From Akkermansia muciniphila (GTDB lineage: Bacteria > Verrucomicrobiota > Verrucomicrobiia > Verrucomicrobiales > Verrucomicrobiaceae): 62,821 nucleotides of DNA. The position numbers and the translations under genes are program-made. This document shows positions 6,985 to 16,532 of this stretch, one piece after another (position 1 is the first letter of the stretch; the number at the start of each line of letters is the position of its first letter). The stretch covers positions 1 to 62,821 of the forward strand of contig CAMCWM010000008.1 of assembly GCA_945882215.1 (NCBI GenBank). Direction: 5' to 3'. Below the pieces are notes generated by a model that was not told the DNA's origin, did not search any database, and saw nothing but the letters and a program-made list of their open reading frames with translations.

Positions 6985-9915
6985 GTGAAAAGCCTCCCTG
7001 CCCTCCTTTCAGTCCTGCTCGCATCACAAGCTGCAGTTGCCGTCGATTTCGTCCAGGACATCCAGCCGATCTTCAGCGAGCGCTGCTACCAGTGCCACGG
7101 CCCGCACAAGCAGGAGGCCGCCTTTCGGCTCGATCACAAGCCCAGCGCCCTCCAAGGCGGCGACTTCGGCCTCGCGATCACACCTGGCAAGGCGGACGAC
7201 AGCCGACTCATGCACGCCGTGCTCGGCACGAATCCGAAAATGCGCATGCCGCGCAAAGGCGATCCGCTCACGTCAGATCAAATCGCCAAGATCAAGGAAT
7301 GGATCGATGCCGGCGCCGTCTGGCCTGACAGCGCCAGCGCAAACATCGACAAGAAAGCCGACCACTGGGCCTTCAAGCCGCCCGTGAAGCCCATAGTGCC
7401 CGCCAATGCGAAACATCCCATCGACGCTTTCATTCGTCAGCGGTTGGAGAAAGAAGGTCTCAAACCTTCGCCAAAAGCCACGACGGAAACTCTGCATCGT
7501 CGTTTGCATCTCGATCTCGTGGGCTTGCCGCCTGATCCGTCGGACAAATCGGACTTGTCCGGGCTGACTGACAAACTGCTCAACTCCCCGCACTACGGCG
7601 AGCGCTGGGCACGTCACTGGCTCGACGCCGCGCATTACGCCGACAGCAATGGCTACGAAAAGGATCCCATGCGCTACATCTGGTTCTACCGCGACTGGGT
7701 CATCAGCGCCTTCAACCGCGACCTGCCTTACGACCAGTTCATCATCCAGCAGATCGCTGGCGATCAGCTTCCCAAGGCCACGCAAGACCAAATCGTCGCC
7801 ACCGGCTTTCTGCGCAACACGATGATCAACGAGGAAGGCGGCGTCGATCCCGAGCAATTCCGCATGGAGGCCATGTTCGACCGCATGGACACCATCGGCA
7901 AAAGCATCCTCGGTCTCACCATCGGCTGCACGCAGTGCCACAACCACAAGTACGATCCCATCACGCAGGAGGAGTACTACCGCATGTTCGCCTTCCTCAA
8001 CAACGACAACGAACCCTGGCGCGTTGTGTACACCGCCAGCGAGCAGATGCAGCGCTCCCAAATCCTCCAGCGCGTCACCAAACTCGAAGCCAATCTCAAG
8101 CACGATCATCCCGACTGGCAGCAGCGCATGAATGCGTGGTCCGCAGGCATCAAGACTCCGCAACCGCAGTGGCGTACGCTCAGTTTTAAAGACGATCCCT
8201 CCGGCGGCGAGAAAGCGCTGCGCCAGCCCGATGGCAGCATCCTCGCGCAAGGTTACGCGCCGACGAAGTCCGAGGTGAAGTTCGTGGTGAAGCTCGAAGC
8301 GCCCGTCACCATCAGCGCTTTCCGGCTCGAACTCATGAACGACCCCAATCTGCCCGCCTACGGCCCCGGACGCTCGCAAAAAGGCACTGCGGCGCTCACC
8401 GAGTTCAATGTGGAAATGAAGATCGACGGCAAGATGACGAAGCTGAAGTTTGTCAAAGCCAGCGCTGACTTTGGCGAGCCTGAGAACACGCCGCTCGCGC
8501 CTTTTGCCCGCGATCAAGATGCCACGAAGGACAACCGTGTCACCGGACCGATCAGTTACGCCATCGACGGCAACGACAAAACCGCCTGGGGTATCAATGC
8601 GGGCCCCGGCCGCCGCAACGTGCCACGCAATGCCGTCTTCGTGCTCGAAAAACCCGTCGAAGTGAAACCTGACGCCGAACTCACCGTCGGCCTCAGCATG
8701 AAGCACGGTGGCTGGAACAGCGATGACCTGCAAACCATGAACCTCGGCCGCTACCGCATCAGCAGCACCAACGCACCAAATGCGGAAGCTGATCCACTCT
8801 ATGGGAAGAAGTCCGAGTTCACCGCCTTCCGCACCACCGTCCCCGAGTGGAAACCCATCAACGACGAGATCGAAACCGCATGGAAGCAGCATCCTGAAGG
8901 CACCACCACGCTGGTGCTCGACGCACGCGACCAACCTCGCATGACCGCGCTGCTCAAACGTGGCGACTTCACCAAGCCCGGGGATCCCGTCACCGCTGGC
9001 GTACCCGCCATGCTCAATCCCCTTCCCCCAAACGCCGATGGCAGCCGTTTGACCTTCGCGAAGTGGCTCGTGAGCAAACAATCGCCCACCACCGCTCGTG
9101 CCTTCGTCAATCGTGTGTGGCAGGCCGTTTTCGGCACCGGTTTGGTCGAGACCGCCGAGGATTTCGGCACGCAAGGCAGCGCACCAAGTCATCCTGAACT
9201 GCTCGACTGGCTTGCCGTCGATTTCATGGAGCACAACTGGAGCACCAAGCATCTGCTCAAGCTGATCGTCACCAGTGAGACCTACCAGCAGTCCAGCAAG
9301 ATCACGCCGCAACTCCTCGAACGCGATCCCTACAACCGTCTCCTCGCCCGTGGGCCGCGATTCCGCGTCGAAGGTGAAGTCGTACGCGACATCCAGCTCG
9401 CCGCCAGCGGCCTGCTCAATCCCGCCGTCGGCGGGCGTCCCGTCATGCCTCCCGCGCCGGCGCATCTCTTCGAAAAACCCGCCAGTTACGCACCCTTCCC
9501 ATGGAAGGTCGAGGAAGACAGCAATCAGTTCCGCCGCAGCGTCTATGTCTTCCGCCGCCGCAGCACACCGTATCCGTTTTTGAGCACCTTCGACGTGCCC
9601 AATGGCGAATCCTCCTGCATTCGCCGCGCCAGGAGCAACACACCACTGCAGGCGCTCATGACCCTCAATGAAACCATGAGCATGGCTTCCGCCAAAGCCC
9701 TCGCCCAGCGCATTTCCAAGGAAGGCGGCGCAGATGACACCTCCCGCATCGCCTACGGCTTCCAGCTCTGTACCGGCCGCATACCGAGCACCAAAGAGAC
9801 CTCTGTCCTCCTCGCGATGCTGAAACGCCACCAATCCAAACCCGGCGAAATTGATCCTCACACTCTCGTTGCCCGCGTTCTTCTCAATCTCGACGAGACG
9901 ATCACGAAGGAGTGA
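6985..9915 (+). CDS. Exported DUF1549/DUF1553 protein with N-terminal CxxCH haem motif
   Basis: GTG 6985 (976 aa) yields a clean signal peptide (MKSLPALLSVLLASQ); the alternative ATG 6934 adds 17 residues ahead of it. Domain order: planctomycete cytochrome C motif (CYQCH at C34-H38; MRMPRKGDPLT later), DUF1549 (HRRLHLDLVGLPP and the GERWARHWLDAAHYADS signature), an inserted discoidin-like beta-sandwich near residues 430-600, and C-terminal DUF1553 (AFVNRVWQAVFG, then SSCIRRARSNTPLQAL). This architecture is widespread in Planctomycetes and Verrucomicrobia and is thought to act in surface polysaccharide catabolism or electron transfer, but no reaction is established. It follows the kinase-discoidin gene by 72 nt and converges on the WD40 kinase. 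Confidence 0.85.
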   Translation: MKSLPALLSVLLASQAAVAVDFVQDIQPIFSERCYQCHGPHKQEAAFRLDHKPSALQGGDFGLAITPGKADDSRLMHAVLGTNPKMRMPRKGDPLTSDQIAKIKEWIDAGAVWPDSASANIDKKADHWAFKPPVKPIVPANAKHPIDAFIRQRLEKEGLKPSPKATTETLHRRLHLDLVGLPPDPSDKSDLSGLTDKLLNSPHYGERWARHWLDAAHYADSNGYEKDPMRYIWFYRDWVISAFNRDLPYDQFIIQQIAGDQLPKATQDQIVATGFLRNTMINEEGGVDPEQFRMEAMFDRMDTIGKSILGLTIGCTQCHNHKYDPITQEEYYRMFAFLNNDNEPWRVVYTASEQMQRSQILQRVTKLEANLKHDHPDWQQRMNAWSAGIKTPQPQWRTLSFKDDPSGGEKALRQPDGSILAQGYAPTKSEVKFVVKLEAPVTISAFRLELMNDPNLPAYGPGRSQKGTAALTEFNVEMKIDGKMTKLKFVKASADFGEPENTPLAPFARDQDATKDNRVTGPISYAIDGNDKTAWGINAGPGRRNVPRNAVFVLEKPVEVKPDAELTVGLSMKHGGWNSDDLQTMNLGRYRISSTNAPNAEADPLYGKKSEFTAFRTTVPEWKPINDEIETAWKQHPEGTTTLVLDARDQPRMTALLKRGDFTKPGDPVTAGVPAMLNPLPPNADGSRLTFAKWLVSKQSPTTARAFVNRVWQAVFGTGLVETAEDFGTQGSAPSHPELLDWLAVDFMEHNWSTKHLLKLIVTSETYQQSSKITPQLLERDPYNRLLARGPRFRVEGEVVRDIQLAASGLLNPAVGGRPVMPPAPAHLFEKPASYAPFPWKVEEDSNQFRRSVYVFRRRSTPYPFLSTFDVPNGESSCIRRARSNTPLQALMTLNETMSMASAKALAQRISKEGGADDTSRIAYGFQLCTGRIPSTKETSVLLAMLKRHQSKPGEIDPHTLVARVLLNLDETITKE

Positions 9916-9922
9916 CCCACGC

Positions 9923-12900
9923 TTACTCCGACTGCCTTGAGGCGGTGAACGCGTCCAGATTCCAGATGCGCATGGAGCGATCACCGGAGAGACAGGCGAG
10001 GCGGCGGCCATTCGGGCTGAAGACGAGCTGCCTGGGCGGACCCACCGGCCCGCTGAGTTCTTCGAGAAGTTTGCCGTCCGCCAGGTTCCACAATTTGATG
10101 GTGAGATCTTCCGAGGCGGTGGCGAGAATGAGGCGCGTGGGATGGAAGGCGAGGGCCATGATCGGGCTGTCATGAACGCGCAGCTCCTGTTTGACCGCCA
10201 GGGTCTGCGTGTCACGCAGGCGCACCATGCGGTCGGCACCGCCTTCGGCGAGCAAGGTGCCATCGGCCGAGGTGGCGATGGCGTTGATGACGCTGCCGTT
10301 GAAAACGGAATGCACACATTCACCGGAGCCGGCATCGTAAAGCAGCAGACGGTCTTCCGAACCAGGAAGACTCCGCGAGGCCCTGGCGGCGAGGAGCGCG
10401 ATGATGCGCGGCGAAGATCCCACCCACTCGGCCTCGCGAATGGTAAACGTCTTGTCCCATGAGGCGGTGGTGCTGCGGCCTGTTTGGGTATCGACCACAT
10501 AAAAAGCGCTGGCAGCACGGACGAGAAGGCGGTCGCCTGGGGGATTGAAGTGCATGAAGGTGAGCCCGCCGGGTGCTGTGAGATGACGTACCTCCACCAC
10601 GCGATCCAGGTCGCGACGCAGCAGTTGGATGTAGGAAGCGGTTTTGTTGGAGGATGCCACCGCGGCCATCGCACCGTTCGCGCTGGCAGTGACGATGCGC
10701 GCAGCCTTGTCGGATGCCTGCCAGACCGGCTGGCTCGACGCGCTCTCGATTTGCAAATTGATGAGATCGATGCCGGAGTTCACGCCATGAGCGAAGATCA
10801 AATCGTCGCTGCCCCAGAAGCAAGTGTTGGCAAACTCACGTGCCGTCAGGCGGAATTCTTCACTCATGCCCCTGAGACGCCAGGCCTTGGCGATGGTGCC
10901 CGTGGCAAGTATTTCCCCGGAGAGCGGATGCACGCACAGTTCACGGCCGGTGCTGCTGGCATTGAGCAATGGCTGGAGAAAGACCCCCGTCGGCGCATCC
11001 CAGACCTGGATGGACTGGCGGCCGCCAGACAGGTTGGAGAGAGAGACAAAACGCTTCCCATCGAGCACATAGGCCAGGGAAAACACAGCCCGGTCATTCG
11101 CTCGAAACTCGTAACGGATATTACCGGTCTTGAGTTCCAGACAGCGCACAAAACCCCTTTGATCGCCAGTCAAGGCATGGCGTCCGTCAGGACTGATCGT
11201 GAGCGCCGTGAGACGTGTGCGCGGAATGCTCAACTCGCGCAGCACGTCGCCACTGAAGGCGTTGATGATCTGAAGCCTCTGGCCGTTCGTGGCTTTGTTG
11301 CAGACCAACTGACGCCCTGTGCGGTCGAAGGCGGCGTGCAGAAACGCTTCATCTCCTTCCGCAGACCAGAGAATCTCACCGGTTTCCGTCCGGCGCATGT
11401 GCGAAGGCCCGTTGTGTGATATTTCCAGCAGACGGCGCCCGTCAGGGCTGTAGATCAGTCTGTCGGTGCCGGGACTTTCCCAGCGCGCAATGACTTTCCC
11501 GTCCTGCAGATTGTGTATGACGATGCCACCACCGCTGAGCTTGGCTACCGCCAGCCGCTCTCCGTCTGGCGAAACTGCCAGGCTGAAGTCGGGTGAGGAA
11601 CGATCTTCAAAATCGAGCTGGAAACGAAGCATGGTTGCCTCCGTGCCGAGCTTGGTGATCGACACCCAATGATCTGACGAGACTGTGATGAACGTGCTCG
11701 CCTGCGTGGGATGCGGCAGCACCCGCTCCACGGCAGCACCACCGGGCACCTGGATGCTGGCCATCGAGGTGTCTGACTTCTCCATCAGGTAGCGCCAGCT
11801 CGAATCACGCAACTCCACCGGAACCGCCAGCAGCGCGGTCTGCATGGCGCTGCCGTCCTGATCACGATAAGCAGCGTCGGCCAGGGCGATCTGGGCTTTG
11901 GCCAGCGCTTTTCGGGCGGCTTCTTTTTCTTCATGCGCTCTCCGCTCACTCTGCTCGGCCAAGGTGCGCAGCCGGTTGTGCTCGCGCTCAGCCCGCGTGA
12001 TGCGCCAGGTCTGCATGCTGCTGAGGCTGATGCCGATGAGAAGCGCCACGGCCACCAGGGTGCCCATCGTGTAAACCAGCCTGTTGCGGCTCACCAGTTT
12101 TCGCAGGCGGTAAGTGTTGTTGTGCGGGCGTGCCACCACGGGTTCGCTGATAAGATACCTCTCCACGTCCATGGCCAGGCCGTTCGAAGTCTCGTAGCGC
12201 AGGTTGCGGTCCTTTTGCATGGCCTTCATCACGATCCAGTCCAGGTCCTCACGCAAGGCGGTGGTCAGCTTCGCCGGGGTGCTTTGCTGGCGTGCCGCCA
12301 GCTTGGTGGCAGCCTCCCCCGGCATCGCGGCAAGCACCTCGGAGGGCTTGGGAGGAACCTCCTCGCAAATCACCCGGCGGATTTCTTTTTCACCGTCAGC
12401 CAGAAGCTTTTTCTGCTCAAAGGGCGTGCGGCCTGTGAGCAGTTCATAAAGAAGGACTCCCAAGGCATACACATCGCAACGTGTGTCGATGTCGATGTTT
12501 CCTGCCACCTGCTCCGGGCTCATGTAAACCGGCGTACCGATCATCTGCTCGCCCGTGGGGTGCGCATTCACGCCGTTGGGCATCGGGCGTATTGCCTTGG
12601 CAATCCCAAAATCAATCACCTTCGGCAGAGATTTTCCGTCGTTCTTGCCCACAAGAATGTTGCTGGGCTTGATGTCCCGGTGGCTGACGCCTTTTTGATG
12701 AGCATGCTGCAGAGCCTTGCAGACCTCGATGAAAAGACTCAGGCGCTCCGCAGTGGACAACTGGTGCTCTTCACAGAATCGCGTGATGGGAATCCCGCCC
12801 ACAAGCTCCATCACAAAATAAGGCAGCCCCTCGTCCGTCGCTCCCGCATCATACACTTTCGCGATGCAAGGATGGTCCATCAACGCCAGCAACTGCCGCT

Positions 12901-13297
12901 CCGCCTCGAACTGCGCGATGACCTCGCGCGTGTCCATGCCCAGCTTCACCACTTTCAGCGCCACCCGCCGCGGGATCGGCCCTTTCTGCTCGGCGTGCCA
13001 CACGCAGCCGAAACCGCCGGATCCTATCACTCTGAGCAGCCTGTAACGATCAATCTGACCATGAGGTGGCTCCTCTTCTTGCTCCAAATGCACGGTCTCA
13101 TTGTTCTCGTCATCATTGCCCTGCCGGTCTTGTTGCTGCACCTCGGCTTTGTTCCGTGCGGCGAGACGCTCTTCAATACGACGTCTCAAGACATCATCAT
13201 CGCCACACTCCCGCTTTAGGTAGGAATTACGCTGAGCCATCGGTCGCTTCAACACGGCCTGGAAAAGAGCTTCTTCAACAGGACGCGAAGCACTCAT
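9923..13297 (-). CDS. Transmembrane Ser/Thr protein kinase with C-terminal WD40 propeller
   Basis: 1124 aa. All kinase signature residues are present: glycine loop IGSGGFG (91-97), K115, HRDIKPSN (D208, K210, N213), DFG (229-231) and MSPEQ. It should therefore be catalytically competent and phosphorylate Ser/Thr in the cytoplasm. One transmembrane helix spans ~407-428, followed by a basic/acidic coiled coil (~432-485). The remaining ~620 residues are repeated blades ending in WN-/WD-type motifs ([16 protein letters not shown]), so a WD40 propeller probably lies outside the membrane as sensor or scaffold. This is a common PVC architecture. Its stop lies only 7 nt from that of the convergent DUF1553 gene. 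Confidence 0.92.
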   Translation of the reverse strand: MSASRPVEEALFQAVLKRPMAQRNSYLKRECGDDDVLRRRIEERLAARNKAEVQQQDRQGNDDENNETVHLEQEEEPPHGQIDRYRLLRVIGSGGFGCVWHAEQKGPIPRRVALKVVKLGMDTREVIAQFEAERQLLALMDHPCIAKVYDAGATDEGLPYFVMELVGGIPITRFCEEHQLSTAERLSLFIEVCKALQHAHQKGVSHRDIKPSNILVGKNDGKSLPKVIDFGIAKAIRPMPNGVNAHPTGEQMIGTPVYMSPEQVAGNIDIDTRCDVYALGVLLYELLTGRTPFEQKKLLADGEKEIRRVICEEVPPKPSEVLAAMPGEAATKLAARQQSTPAKLTTALREDLDWIVMKAMQKDRNLRYETSNGLAMDVERYLISEPVVARPHNNTYRLRKLVSRNRLVYTMGTLVAVALLIGISLSSMQTWRITRAEREHNRLRTLAEQSERRAHEEKEAARKALAKAQIALADAAYRDQDGSAMQTALLAVPVELRDSSWRYLMEKSDTSMASIQVPGGAAVERVLPHPTQASTFITVSSDHWVSITKLGTEATMLRFQLDFEDRSSPDFSLAVSPDGERLAVAKLSGGGIVIHNLQDGKVIARWESPGTDRLIYSPDGRRLLEISHNGPSHMRRTETGEILWSAEGDEAFLHAAFDRTGRQLVCNKATNGQRLQIINAFSGDVLRELSIPRTRLTALTISPDGRHALTGDQRGFVRCLELKTGNIRYEFRANDRAVFSLAYVLDGKRFVSLSNLSGGRQSIQVWDAPTGVFLQPLLNASSTGRELCVHPLSGEILATGTIAKAWRLRGMSEEFRLTAREFANTCFWGSDDLIFAHGVNSGIDLINLQIESASSQPVWQASDKAARIVTASANGAMAAVASSNKTASYIQLLRRDLDRVVEVRHLTAPGGLTFMHFNPPGDRLLVRAASAFYVVDTQTGRSTTASWDKTFTIREAEWVGSSPRIIALLAARASRSLPGSEDRLLLYDAGSGECVHSVFNGSVINAIATSADGTLLAEGGADRMVRLRDTQTLAVKQELRVHDSPIMALAFHPTRLILATASEDLTIKLWNLADGKLLEELSGPVGPPRQLVFSPNGRRLACLSGDRSMRIWNLDAFTASRQSE

Positions 13298-13413
13298 GGC
13301 TAGCGATCATTCTGACAAGTTTGCCCCATGAGGCAATAGCTCACTTCATAAATTTACTAGAATGAATTGACTGTGCTGGCCAGCTTCCTGCGTCTGATTT
13401 CCCTACGAGACAA

Positions 13414-14547
13414 TCAATCCAACAGCTTCTCCCCACCCGTGTACTTCTTCACCAGATCAGGATCGAGTTCGAGGCCGAGGCCGGGCATTGTTGGGATCGC
13501 CAGCATGCCATCGGCATCGAGCTTCCAGCCGCCGAGAGTGATCTCGTCGATGAAGGGCGAGCCAGTGAGGTATTCGACCAGATCGGTGCCGGGGAAGGCG
13601 GAGGCGAGGTGCAAATCGGCGGCAAGTCCGACGGCGGTGTTCCAACCGTGCGGGATGAACTGCACACCATGCTCCTGCGCCATCCAGGCGATGCGGCGTT
13701 CTTCGCTGATGCCGCCGACTTTGGTCACGTCGGGCTGAATGATGTCGAAGGCGCGCGCTTCAAGGAAGGGCTGGAAGGCCTGACGACGCGTGAGCACCTC
13801 GCCGCCGCTGATCGGCACGGGCGAGTGCTCGCGGAGCTTGGCGAAGTCTTCGAGCGAGTCGGGCGTGAGGGCTTCTTCAAACCAATGCACATCATAATCG
13901 GCGAGCATCTTCGCGGTGTTGAGCGCCCACTTGTAGCCATTGGTCCAATGCGCATCGCTGCCACCGGCATCGACCATGAGTTTGTTGTCTGCGCCCACCG
14001 CTTCACGTGCGGCTTTGACAATGGCTTCGTCCGTCGCTGCATTGCGCCGTCCAAACGGCCCCCAGCCGATCTTGAAGGCGCGGAAGCCTTGCGCCTTCAC
14101 TTTCAGAAGATGATCGCGTAGCTTTTCAGGTTCATCCATGAGCAGCGAGGCGTAAGGCTGCACACGCTCGCGATAACGACCGCCGAGCAGACGTCCGACC
14201 GGCTGTCCTGTCGCCTTGCCAAGCAAATCCCACAGCGCGATGTCGATGCCGCTGATCGTGTGTGTGATGGAGCCACCGCGCCCGAGCCAGAACATGTTCT
14301 GATGCAGTTTCTCGCTCACGCGCTCGGGCTCGAGCGCGTTCTCGCCGCGATACAACGGCTCCAGCACGGCAAGCGAAGCGCGAACGAGCGCGTCATTCGT
14401 AAAGACACTGCCGAGACCGACGGCTCCTTCATCGGTATGCACGGCGATGAGCGTGTGGACGCAGTCTTCGGGGCGGAGTTCGTTGCTCCAGCCGCCTTCA
14501 GGTGTGGCTCCGCGCAAACCTGCGCAGCGGATTTCTCGGATTTTCAT
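13414..14547 (-). CDS. Mandelate racemase/muconate lactonizing enzyme family protein
   Basis: 377 aa, full length for the enolase superfamily. These enzymes abstract a proton alpha to a carboxylate and then racemise or dehydrate the substrate, often an acid sugar. An N-terminal capping domain precedes a TIM barrel with K159 (KIGWG), metal ligands D193, E224 and E250 (GGE), D273 (PDVTKVGG) and general base H300 (PHGWN). The single KxG lysine with a His-Asp dyad fits the mandelate-racemase/acid-sugar dehydratase branch; the substrate cannot be read from the sequence. Its ATG overlaps the stop of the M81 gene (ATGA), so the two are translationally coupled. It is the last gene of the long minus-strand run. 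Confidence 0.88.
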   Translation of the reverse strand: MKIREIRCAGLRGATPEGGWSNELRPEDCVHTLIAVHTDEGAVGLGSVFTNDALVRASLAVLEPLYRGENALEPERVSEKLHQNMFWLGRGGSITHTISGIDIALWDLLGKATGQPVGRLLGGRYRERVQPYASLLMDEPEKLRDHLLKVKAQGFRAFKIGWGPFGRRNAATDEAIVKAAREAVGADNKLMVDAGGSDAHWTNGYKWALNTAKMLADYDVHWFEEALTPDSLEDFAKLREHSPVPISGGEVLTRRQAFQPFLEARAFDIIQPDVTKVGGISEERRIAWMAQEHGVQFIPHGWNTAVGLAADLHLASAFPGTDLVEYLTGSPFIDEITLGGWKLDADGMLAIPTMPGLGLELDPDLVKKYTGGEKLLD

Positions 14548-16043
14548 AGGTGTCGTTGGAAAAGTTTGGCTTGGGGTTGGAAAGGCACTTCCGCATCAAG
14601 CGGGAACATGGGCCGGGCACATTTGGTGTGGCCGAGGCTGCGGAGATTGGCACTTGTTGAGCCCGGCGCATCTACATCAATGTATCGCGCAGCCCACTCT
14701 TTGAACATGTGCGGCTCACAATGCGGCGACTTCACCACGACGGCTCCAAAGTGCTTCGGATCACAACCATGCGCCAGGAACAGCGCTCGATCATAGAGAC
14801 TCACCGCACGACTTGTGACGATCAGCGTGATGTTGCCGACCTGAATCACCGCCGTGGGGCCGGCTTGCCACAACTCGCGAGTCGTCTCGCTATGAAACCA
14901 GCCATCCGACAACATCCGCACTCGTCCCTCAATCGGCAGTGGCGTAAACCGGGCAGCATCAAGAGCGCCTCCGACCGTTGTTTTGACGGCATGATCAACA
15001 CCCGCTCGGAAGGCGGCTTCCACCGCGCTAGGATCAACAATGGGAATCACTGCGGTGCCCTCATAGCCCGCCTCGATCAGTGCGCGAAGGACTGCATTGC
15101 TGTCGCCTGATGCACCGGAGCTGGTAGCATCTGCTGCATCGACGAGCACCACGGTTCCGGACGGGTTCTCCTTCGTCATCAGCGCAGCATCAGCCAGACT
15201 CGTCAGCGGCACCTGCATCTTTTCATGATGTTCCCAAAACAAGCTCGCGATGCGCAATGCCTCGCGCTCGGCTCGTGCGGGGTCATTGTCCGTCACCACG
15301 AAGCTGTTCGAGGCGAGCGCAGGCACATCGGTAAACGGATTGCCCCACATCATCGCCGCTGACAGCCCACCGGGACTTTGCTCGACCATCTTCGCGGCGT
15401 CCACCGCGTGACGAATGGAACCCGACGCAGTGATCAACTCATCGCCACGCACCAGCGCAGGCACCGTGACCTTCGCTGTCACCGGTTTCACTTCGCCAGC
15501 GACGATGCGCAGTAGCAGCCGAGCCGCGCGCTCGCCAGTGCCGAAGAAATCGACATGCGGGTAGGTGTGGAATGCCACCGCTGCATCGCTCTGTTCCAGC
15601 ATCCGGTCCGTGAGGATGCCATGCAGATCGAGCGAGATCACGATGGGCACCGCTTCGCCGACAATCTTCCGCGTTTGCTCCAACAACCATCCTTCCGGGT
15701 CGCCCTCGCTCTGCGTCGCCATCGCGCCATGCAGCGAAAAATAAACGCCATCAACCTCAGGTGCCGCCTTGATGCTGGACAGCAGTTCGTCCGCCAGCCG
15801 CTCAAACCCCGCATCCGCCAGCGTGCCGCCCGAGGTGATGAAATGCGCGCTGCACGTCGGCACGACTTCCACGCCCGACGTCGCATCAAACACGCTCAAC
15901 GCCCCGCCCACCTCGCTGCGCACCTGTCGATGGTAGTCGAGAATCGACTGACCATGACGAAGCGTGAAGTCTTCGTATCCGCTAAGGACTGGATTGAAGG
16001 TGGAGACTTCCTGTTTGCATTCGGCGATGAGAATTCGGGGCAT
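14544..16043 (-). CDS. M81 family (MlrC-like) metallopeptidase
   Basis: 499 aa. The N-terminal DUF1485 part contains LHGAM (H105), LDLHG (D139, H141) and the FHTYPHVDFFGTGERAA segment (H159, H163), the residues known to bind zinc in MlrC. The C-terminal MlrC domain carries DAADATSSGASGDS and GNITLIVTSRA. MlrC is named for its role in degrading linearised microcystin, but most members have unknown substrates and often sit beside amidohydrolases and racemases, as here. No signal peptide, so cytoplasmic. It overlaps the downstream racemase-like gene by 4 nt, and a 24-nt gap separates it from the upstream AT-rich ORF. Confidence 0.85.
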   Translation of the reverse strand: MPRILIAECKQEVSTFNPVLSGYEDFTLRHGQSILDYHRQVRSEVGGALSVFDATSGVEVVPTCSAHFITSGGTLADAGFERLADELLSSIKAAPEVDGVYFSLHGAMATQSEGDPEGWLLEQTRKIVGEAVPIVISLDLHGILTDRMLEQSDAAVAFHTYPHVDFFGTGERAARLLLRIVAGEVKPVTAKVTVPALVRGDELITASGSIRHAVDAAKMVEQSPGGLSAAMMWGNPFTDVPALASNSFVVTDNDPARAEREALRIASLFWEHHEKMQVPLTSLADAALMTKENPSGTVVLVDAADATSSGASGDSNAVLRALIEAGYEGTAVIPIVDPSAVEAAFRAGVDHAVKTTVGGALDAARFTPLPIEGRVRMLSDGWFHSETTRELWQAGPTAVIQVGNITLIVTSRAVSLYDRALFLAHGCDPKHFGAVVVKSPHCEPHMFKEWAARYIDVDAPGSTSANLRSLGHTKCARPMFPLDAEVPFQPQAKLFQRHL

Positions 16044-16067
16044 GGGCGAAGGGTGTGGGATTATGAG

Positions 16068-16499
16068 TTAATCGCCGATAGAGACCAATTTTAATCCGCG
16101 CTCACGAGCTTCGTTTGCCAGAGATAAAAGCCGATCGATCAAAACGATCAAAACGATCAAAACGATCATATCGACTCGCTCGACACTGCTGCGGATCTCG
16201 GTTTCTTTGGAAATTGTCGAAGTATTCCAGCCAGTGACTACCTCCCATCTCTCAGGCTTGTTCACAGTATCACCCCTTGCTTCATTGAGTTTCTCAATAA
16301 GGCGATCCAACTGATGCCCCGATATTTCTGAATCTGAATACAGATCAATTAGTTCATGCTCCTTGGGAGGAAGGTTTGCCGCCTCGAAATACCAGTAAAG
16401 AAACCAATATTTACCGTCGCCTTCAAGAACGACGCAATTTTTTAGTGACTCTCGGGTCACAGAACTTAGCGATGGAGCAACAACGATTTCAGCAGCCAT
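16068..16499 (-). CDS. AT-rich hypothetical protein with in-frame 9-bp repeats
   Basis: ATG 16499 gives 143 aa (ATG 16526 adds nine). I do not recognise the family. The N-terminal half is beta-rich and aromatic (KYWFLYWYFEAA) and the middle is acidic and helical. The C-terminal half contains IVLIVLIVLID, encoded by three tandem copies of aaaacgatc (16141-16167 on the plus strand). Codon use and base composition are clearly more AT-rich than in all neighbours. It sits between two enzyme genes with gaps of 33 and 24 nt and keeps their direction, so it probably travelled into the operon. A small immunity- or antitoxin-like protein is possible but unsupported. Confidence 0.5.
   Translation of the reverse strand: MAAEIVVAPSLSSVTRESLKNCVVLEGDGKYWFLYWYFEAANLPPKEHELIDLYSDSEISGHQLDRLIEKLNEARGDTVNKPERWEVVTGWNTSTISKETEIRSSVERVDMIVLIVLIVLIDRLLSLANEARERGLKLVSIGD
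16141..16167. repeat. Three tandem copies of a 9-bp unit inside a coding sequence
   Basis: The unit aaaacgatc occurs three times head to tail, preceded by gatcgatc. Because 9 is divisible by 3, each copy adds Ile-Val-Leu in the minus-strand reading frame and copy-number changes would not shift the frame. Confidence 0.85.
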
Positions 16500-16532
16500 A
16501 TAATAGTATTTGGGTAGGCAGCGCACATTGCA

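Noticed and set aside
7273..10674. A 1133-codon open frame on the minus strand opposite the DUF1549/DUF1553 gene.
   Set aside because: It is antisense to a gene with clear domains, has an unnatural amino-acid mix and no family motifs, and high GC content leaves such frames open by chance.
16141..16167. Tandem aaaacgatc units considered as a CRISPR or origin iteron.
   Set aside because: The units are contiguous with no spacers, number only three, lie inside a reading frame and have no cas or replication gene nearby.
16068..16499. AT-rich ORF considered as an immunity or antitoxin gene.
   Set aside because: No toxin, effector or paired gene is adjacent, and no motif supports it. Left as unknown.
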